A stretch of 8,195 nucleotides of DNA from Candidatus Delongbacteria bacterium (GTDB lineage Bacteria; JAGOEH01), in NCBI GenBank assembly GCA_017997825.1, contig JAGOEH010000136.1:1-8195 (forward strand). Reading direction: 5' to 3'. This document shows, piece by piece, positions 5,459-8,195 of this stretch; the first letter of the stretch is position 1; every line of letters starts with the position of its first letter. The translations under genes and the position numbers were made by a program. The notes beneath the pieces were generated by a model. It saw nothing but the letters and a program-made list of their open reading frames with translations. It did no database searches and was not told the DNA's origin.

Positions 5459-8002
5459 TTAACGGATGACCATGATCTTGCGGACCAGGATGTTTTCCGG
5501 TGTTACCAATCGGCAGAAATAGATGCCGGTACCGTAAGTTCCGGCGTTCAATTCCATTCGGTGATACCCGGCCTGCATGTAATGATCCAGGATTGTCTCG
5601 ATTTTTTCACCCAGGACACTGTATATGTCCAGCCTGACCTGGCCGGGATGGGCCAGTCCGAATGACACCATCGTCGTTGGATTGAACGGATTGGGGTAAT
5701 TTTGGTCCAGATAATCCCGGTTCGGTATTCGGTCTCCGGGTTCATCAATTCCTACGATGATGCTCAGCGGCCGCTGGTAATAATTATTGGTCTCATCACT
5801 CTCCGGAATCAGGTCTTCAGGATCGATCCGGAGAGATAGTTGGTGGCTTCCTTCAGGAATAAAGACCGGTTCATCCGAATAAACGATCAGACTGCTGTCG
5901 ATCGGCAGAATTCGTCCGGATTGCCGGATGGCATTCCGGTTCAAGCTCAATTCGGATAATACGGGGATCCCTCGAAGGGGTTTTCGTAGTTTGGGTATAT
6001 CCATCCGGCTGGGCTGAATCGATGATGATTGCAGTTTGGGAGCGGAGGATTTTACGGATTGTCCGGTGCCGGCCGGTGAACCTAATTTGAGCCATAGGTT
6101 GATCAGGAAATTTCCCATATTGCCGGCGGAATGGGCATCCAGTATTCCATCGAAGGGATGATCGATATCGTCGATGATGTAGTTGCAGGCTGCCATGCAG
6201 GGGATGGATGAATCGGTGGTCAGGATCGGATAGGCATCATCCTGGGCCCCACTCAATGGACGGATGAATATTCCGATCAGTCGGCCGGCAGTGCTGATCG
6301 CCGGAAATTCAATCTGTTCCCATCGGGATTGATACTGGGAGTCGCCGGCCTGTAGCACCGGTGACGTATATAATACCGCCCGGTTTTCGATATCAAGTAC
6401 ATAAAGCTGGTAATCATAGGGACCAGCCAGGACTTCAAATCCGAAATGGTTGAATTCAACCGATGTCAGTTCCACCGGACTATACCGGCTGTAACGGCTC
6501 AGATCGTAGCAGGCCCCATAAGCGGAGCGCTGATTCTGGAAAAAGGCGCTGGATGGAAGGTGGTTGTGATAATTGAGCCCCAGCGGAAGATCAGGATTCA
6601 GGTATCGGGTTTCCTGGATCAGGGTGTCATCCAGGGTCAATCGTGATATCAACTGATTGTCCGGCAGGATGATGTCTTGATGTCCGCTGTTGTGAATGAC
6701 CGATACCGGGTAATAGTATCCGGGGTTCGGGCCGTTCTGGTCGATGGCGTCCGCCGGCGAGTTGCGGTTTTGGCTGAGTAGAATGGGATAGTTCAACTGG
6801 TCGGCGCTGCCGTCGGCGGACAGGTCCGTTAATGGGATCGAGGGATCGATGATTTCAAGCGCTCGCCGATAGATATTATTGCTTTCATCGCTTTCGGGGA
6901 TCACCCGGTTGGGATCGATTTCCATCACCAGGGTACCGCTGCCGGCCGTCAATGTCCAATCCTTGTCCATAAACCCTTCCAGGCAGACTCCGGCCTCCAG
7001 TGTGGAATCATTCTGAATTGTCATGACCTGGATGACGGATGGGGACTCATGGATGATACTGTCGGCCCTAATCCAGAGGGTGATCATCAGGTTGCCTCCG
7101 GATAGGTTCACCCCCGGGGTATTTCCCGCTGTACCTGCCGGTTGAGCCAGATCGCGGCAGGCATCCAGGCCGAAAGGGTTATTCAGATCGATCGAGTAAT
7201 TGACTCCCGGGATGATCGTTCCGGAATCGGAGGAGATGATCGGAAAAAAGGGGGAAAATGTTCCGCTGTTTTCACTGAGGGGCTGAATGAAGACACCGAT
7301 CCGGCCTTGGCACGTCAGGGCATCCAGGCTAAGGGAATCCCAGACCGGTTGAGACTGATCATCGGAAGTGAACTGGATTTGGCTGGTGAAGAGAATGCTT
7401 TCCTGAACCATGTCCAGCACATGAACTCTGTATTGATGAGGATCGGAAGCCGTCACTCCAAAACCGGAGTGATTGAAGCAGACCCGGTCCAGTCTCGGAT
7501 TGGCGTATCGATCCAGATCGAGGATGATGCCGTAACCCCGGCTGGAATCCTGGGGAAAGCCCCCGGTTGGGACCGGGCGATGAAAATTGAGGGGAATGGG
7601 CTGATTGAAATTCCAAAGGCGGTAATCCAGAGCCGGCCGGTCATTCCACAGAATGCGGAACAGTGGCTGGTTGCAGGGGAGGAATGCCGGAGCGATTCCT
7701 TGGTTCCGGATAGCGCCGTGGATCCGATAATCCCCGTTAATCAGGCTGTCGCCCGGGATTCCAGCGGTAAAAGGGGCATCCAGAGTGTCCAGCACAATCG
7801 GATAGAGCCAGTTCCGGCAGTCCGATCCGGGGACCAGATCCGGGTGAGTGTTCGTCATTGCTGAGCGGGAAGAGGATTGATAAATCGATCGCGAATCAGG
7901 ATTCGAACGGTGATCCGGGGCTTGATCCGCTGTAGTCAAGGTCACCGATAACAGCCGGATCAACATCAATCCAGCCAGCAACTGACGAGTATGGTATTTC
8001 AT
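5459..8002 (-). CDS. Large secreted protein with duplicated CARDB-like modules and T9SS sorting domain
   Basis: An 847-residue exported protein of unknown function. A signal peptide covers about 1–25 (hydrophobic LLAGLMLIRLLSVTLT, with one Arg inside, probable cut after TTA). Two related modules follow, residues 55–386 and 393–750. Each opens with DL...YPI...IxNxG and closes with a CARDB-type end (DPNRVIPESDESNN at 363–376; DPEDLIPESDETNN at 727–740). In between each carries an inserted segment with FNHxGF, YxxxVLD, IGxFIxPLS and a final LWI/LWL. The second copy has an extra Ser/Pro/Lys/Gln-rich linker (about 639–681). Residues 764–847 form a FlgD-like T9SS type A sorting domain (NYPNPFNPTT, LDIYSVLGEKI, GTGIYFCRL), implying outer-membrane secretion and surface attachment or release. 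The frame runs back to a GTG at 8119, but ATG 8002 is preferred because it has a good ribosome-binding site and begins the signal peptide. It is probably first in an operon with the serine hydrolase. Confidence 0.88.
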   Translation of the reverse strand: MKYHTRQLLAGLMLIRLLSVTLTTADQAPDHRSNPDSRSIYQSSSRSAMTNTHPDLVPGSDCRNWLYPIVLDTLDAPFTAGIPGDSLINGDYRIHGAIRNQGIAPAFLPCNQPLFRILWNDRPALDYRLWNFNQPIPLNFHRPVPTGGFPQDSSRGYGIILDLDRYANPRLDRVCFNHSGFGVTASDPHQYRVHVLDMVQESILFTSQIQFTSDDQSQPVWDSLSLDALTCQGRIGVFIQPLSENSGTFSPFFPIISSDSGTIIPGVNYSIDLNNPFGLDACRDLAQPAGTAGNTPGVNLSGGNLMITLWIRADSIIHESPSVIQVMTIQNDSTLEAGVCLEGFMDKDWTLTAGSGTLVMEIDPNRVIPESDESNNIYRRALEIIDPSIPLTDLSADGSADQLNYPILLSQNRNSPADAIDQNGPNPGYYYPVSVIHNSGHQDIILPDNQLISRLTLDDTLIQETRYLNPDLPLGLNYHNHLPSSAFFQNQRSAYGACYDLSRYSRYSPVELTSVEFNHFGFEVLAGPYDYQLYVLDIENRAVLYTSPVLQAGDSQYQSRWEQIEFPAISTAGRLIGIFIRPLSGAQDDAYPILTTDSSIPCMAACNYIIDDIDHPFDGILDAHSAGNMGNFLINLWLKLGSPAGTGQSVKSSAPKLQSSSIQPSRMDIPKLRKPLRGIPVLSELSLNRNAIRQSGRILPIDSSLIVYSDEPVFIPEGSHQLSLRIDPEDLIPESDETNNYYQRPLSIIVGIDEPGDRIPNRDYLDQNYPNPFNPTTMVSFGLAHPGQVRLDIYSVLGEKIETILDHYMQAGYHRMELNAGTYGTGIYFCRLVTPENILVRKIMVIR
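5462..5713 (-). other. T9SS type A C-terminal sorting domain (region of the large secreted protein)
   Basis: The last 84 codons encode the signature NYPNPFNPTT, a strand pattern LDIYSVLGEKI, a GYHRMELNAG segment and the closing GTGIYFCRL...RKIMVIR. This is the established pattern of Por-type sorting domains, recognised by the type IX secretion system and found across the FCB group. The secretion machinery itself is not in this window. Confidence 0.85.
5753..6826 (-). repeat. Module copy 2 of the internal protein duplication
   Basis: Encodes residues 393–750 of the large secreted protein. It aligns with copy 1 through the DL...NYPILL opening, VIHNSG, EFNHFGFEV, YDYQLYVLD, IGIFIRPLS, a NYIIDDIDHPF segment and the terminal IPESDETNN. 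It is longer than copy 1 because of a low-complexity linker before the last strands. Similarity is clear in protein but weak in DNA, so the duplication is old. Confidence 0.7.
6845..7840 (-). repeat. Module copy 1 of the internal protein duplication
   Basis: Encodes residues 55–386 of the large secreted protein. Shared landmarks with copy 2, in order, are DL...LYPIVL, AIRNQG, CFNHSGFGV, HQYRVHVLD, IGVFIQPLS, a NYSIDLNNPFG segment, LMITLWI and the closing IPESDESNN. The ESDExNN ending is the hallmark of CARDB domains. The roughly 150 residues between the opening and closing parts look like an insertion. Confidence 0.7.
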
Positions 8003-8006
8003 ACAT

Positions 8007-8014
8007 TCCTCTCT
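8007..8014 (-). promoter_or_regulatory. Shine–Dalgarno site deciding the start of the large secreted protein
   Basis: AGAGAGGA on the minus strand, with its AGG five bases before the ATG at 8002. That ATG begins a signal peptide, whereas the longer GTG start at 8119 would put 39 polar residues before it. This pair of facts fixes the start. Confidence 0.7.
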
Positions 8015-8027
8015 GAACGACCGGTCT

Positions 8028-8054
8028 GTGATACCGATATCATGGTTTTTTTTT
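8028..8054. promoter_or_regulatory. Inverted repeat plus T9 tract in the leader of the large secreted-protein gene
   Basis: TGATA (8029–8033) and TATCA (8038–8042) form a perfect inverted repeat around CCGA, about 27 bases upstream of the minus-strand start. Nine T residues follow at 8046–8054 on the plus strand. It could be an operator, a weak plus-strand terminator blocking antisense reading, or an A-tract upstream promoter element for the minus-strand gene. The role is uncertain. Confidence 0.3.
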
Positions 8055-8122
8055 CTCGATATGCAGGTGCAGGAAAGCCCGTCCGAAGTATTCATCATAA
8101 AAGGAACGGATTTTTTCACAGG

Positions 8123-8128
8123 TATAAT
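8123..8128 (+). promoter_or_regulatory. Candidate -10 promoter box TATAAT
   Basis: An exact match to the sigma70 -10 consensus, 23 bases before the ATG at 8152, leaving a short leader. No convincing -35 hexamer lies 16–18 bases upstream (AAGGAA or similar there), so the call rests on the -10 match and its position before a plausible start. Confidence 0.4.
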
Positions 8129-8151
8129 CGTTACCGATCAGGTTTTTTCTG

Positions 8152-8195
8152 ATGAAACTCTTTTTGGTTGTTTTGGTGCCGGTGATGTTTTTGGG
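8152..8195 (+). CDS. 5' end of a divergent gene, probable exported or membrane protein (partial)
   Basis: An ATG at 8152 opens a frame of 14 codons to the window edge, encoding MKLFLVVLVPVMFLG or similar. A single Lys followed by a continuous hydrophobic run is the form of a signal peptide or first membrane segment. A CAGG lies about nine bases upstream and the TATAAT at 8123–8128 is suitably placed for transcription. It would be divergent from the large secreted-protein gene with about 150 bases between the two starts. The product cannot be identified from this fragment, and the call could be chance given its length. Confidence 0.45.
   Translation, partial: MKLFLVVLVPVMFL

Noticed and set aside
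7142-7864. 240-codon plus-strand frame opposite the large secreted-protein gene
   Set aside because: It is antisense to a gene with a signal peptide, repeated domains and a sorting domain. The translated sequence shows no family pattern, so it is a shadow frame in GC-richer DNA.
8003-8119. 39-codon N-terminal extension of the large secreted protein from a GTG at 8119
   Set aside because: It would bury the signal peptide behind a polar segment, and the inner ATG at 8002 has a well-spaced ribosome-binding site.
1-8195. Mobile element, CRISPR, toxin–antitoxin or phage-defence system
   Set aside because: No transposase, integrase, nuclease, terminal inverted repeats, regularly spaced repeats or paired small toxin/antitoxin frames were found on either strand.

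Overview
The window looks like chromosomal DNA from a bacterium of the Fibrobacterota–Chlorobiota–Bacteroidota (FCB) superphylum or an allied candidate phylum. The main clue is the long minus-strand protein, which ends in a type IX secretion sorting domain with the signature NYPNPFNPTT. That signature is common in Ignavibacteria, Calditrichota, KSB1 and Marinimicrobia-like genomes. The genus cannot be read from the sequence. No tRNA, rRNA, CRISPR array, transposase or integrase is visible.

The left part (about 1–3845) is AT-rich and looks like the edge of a carbohydrate or surface-glycan locus. The last 24 codons of an unidentified gene overlap by four bases (ATGA) with a complete single-chain transketolase of the short, split-type family. 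An AT-rich gap follows, then a small minus-strand lipoprotein with an Ig-like fold of the kind found near glycosylation genes. After a divergent gap comes a plus-strand class I SAM-dependent methyltransferase of a family frequent in polysaccharide clusters.

The right part (about 3990–8195) is visibly richer in GC. It holds two minus-strand genes for exported proteins, 39 bases apart and probably co-transcribed. The upstream one is an 847-residue protein made of two copies of a ~340-residue CARDB-like module plus the T9SS sorting domain. The downstream one is a 475-residue serine beta-lactamase-family hydrolase with an N-terminal CBM20-like carbohydrate-binding domain. At the right edge, a perfect TATAAT box and a short signal-peptide-like reading frame suggest a divergent plus-strand gene that is cut off by the window.

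The left genes plausibly act in making or modifying a sugar-containing surface polymer, and the right genes work outside the cytoplasm. No direct functional link between the halves can be shown. Nothing here is a clear new defence or mobile system. The most unusual items are the duplicated CARDB/insert architecture and the CBM–beta-lactamase fusion.
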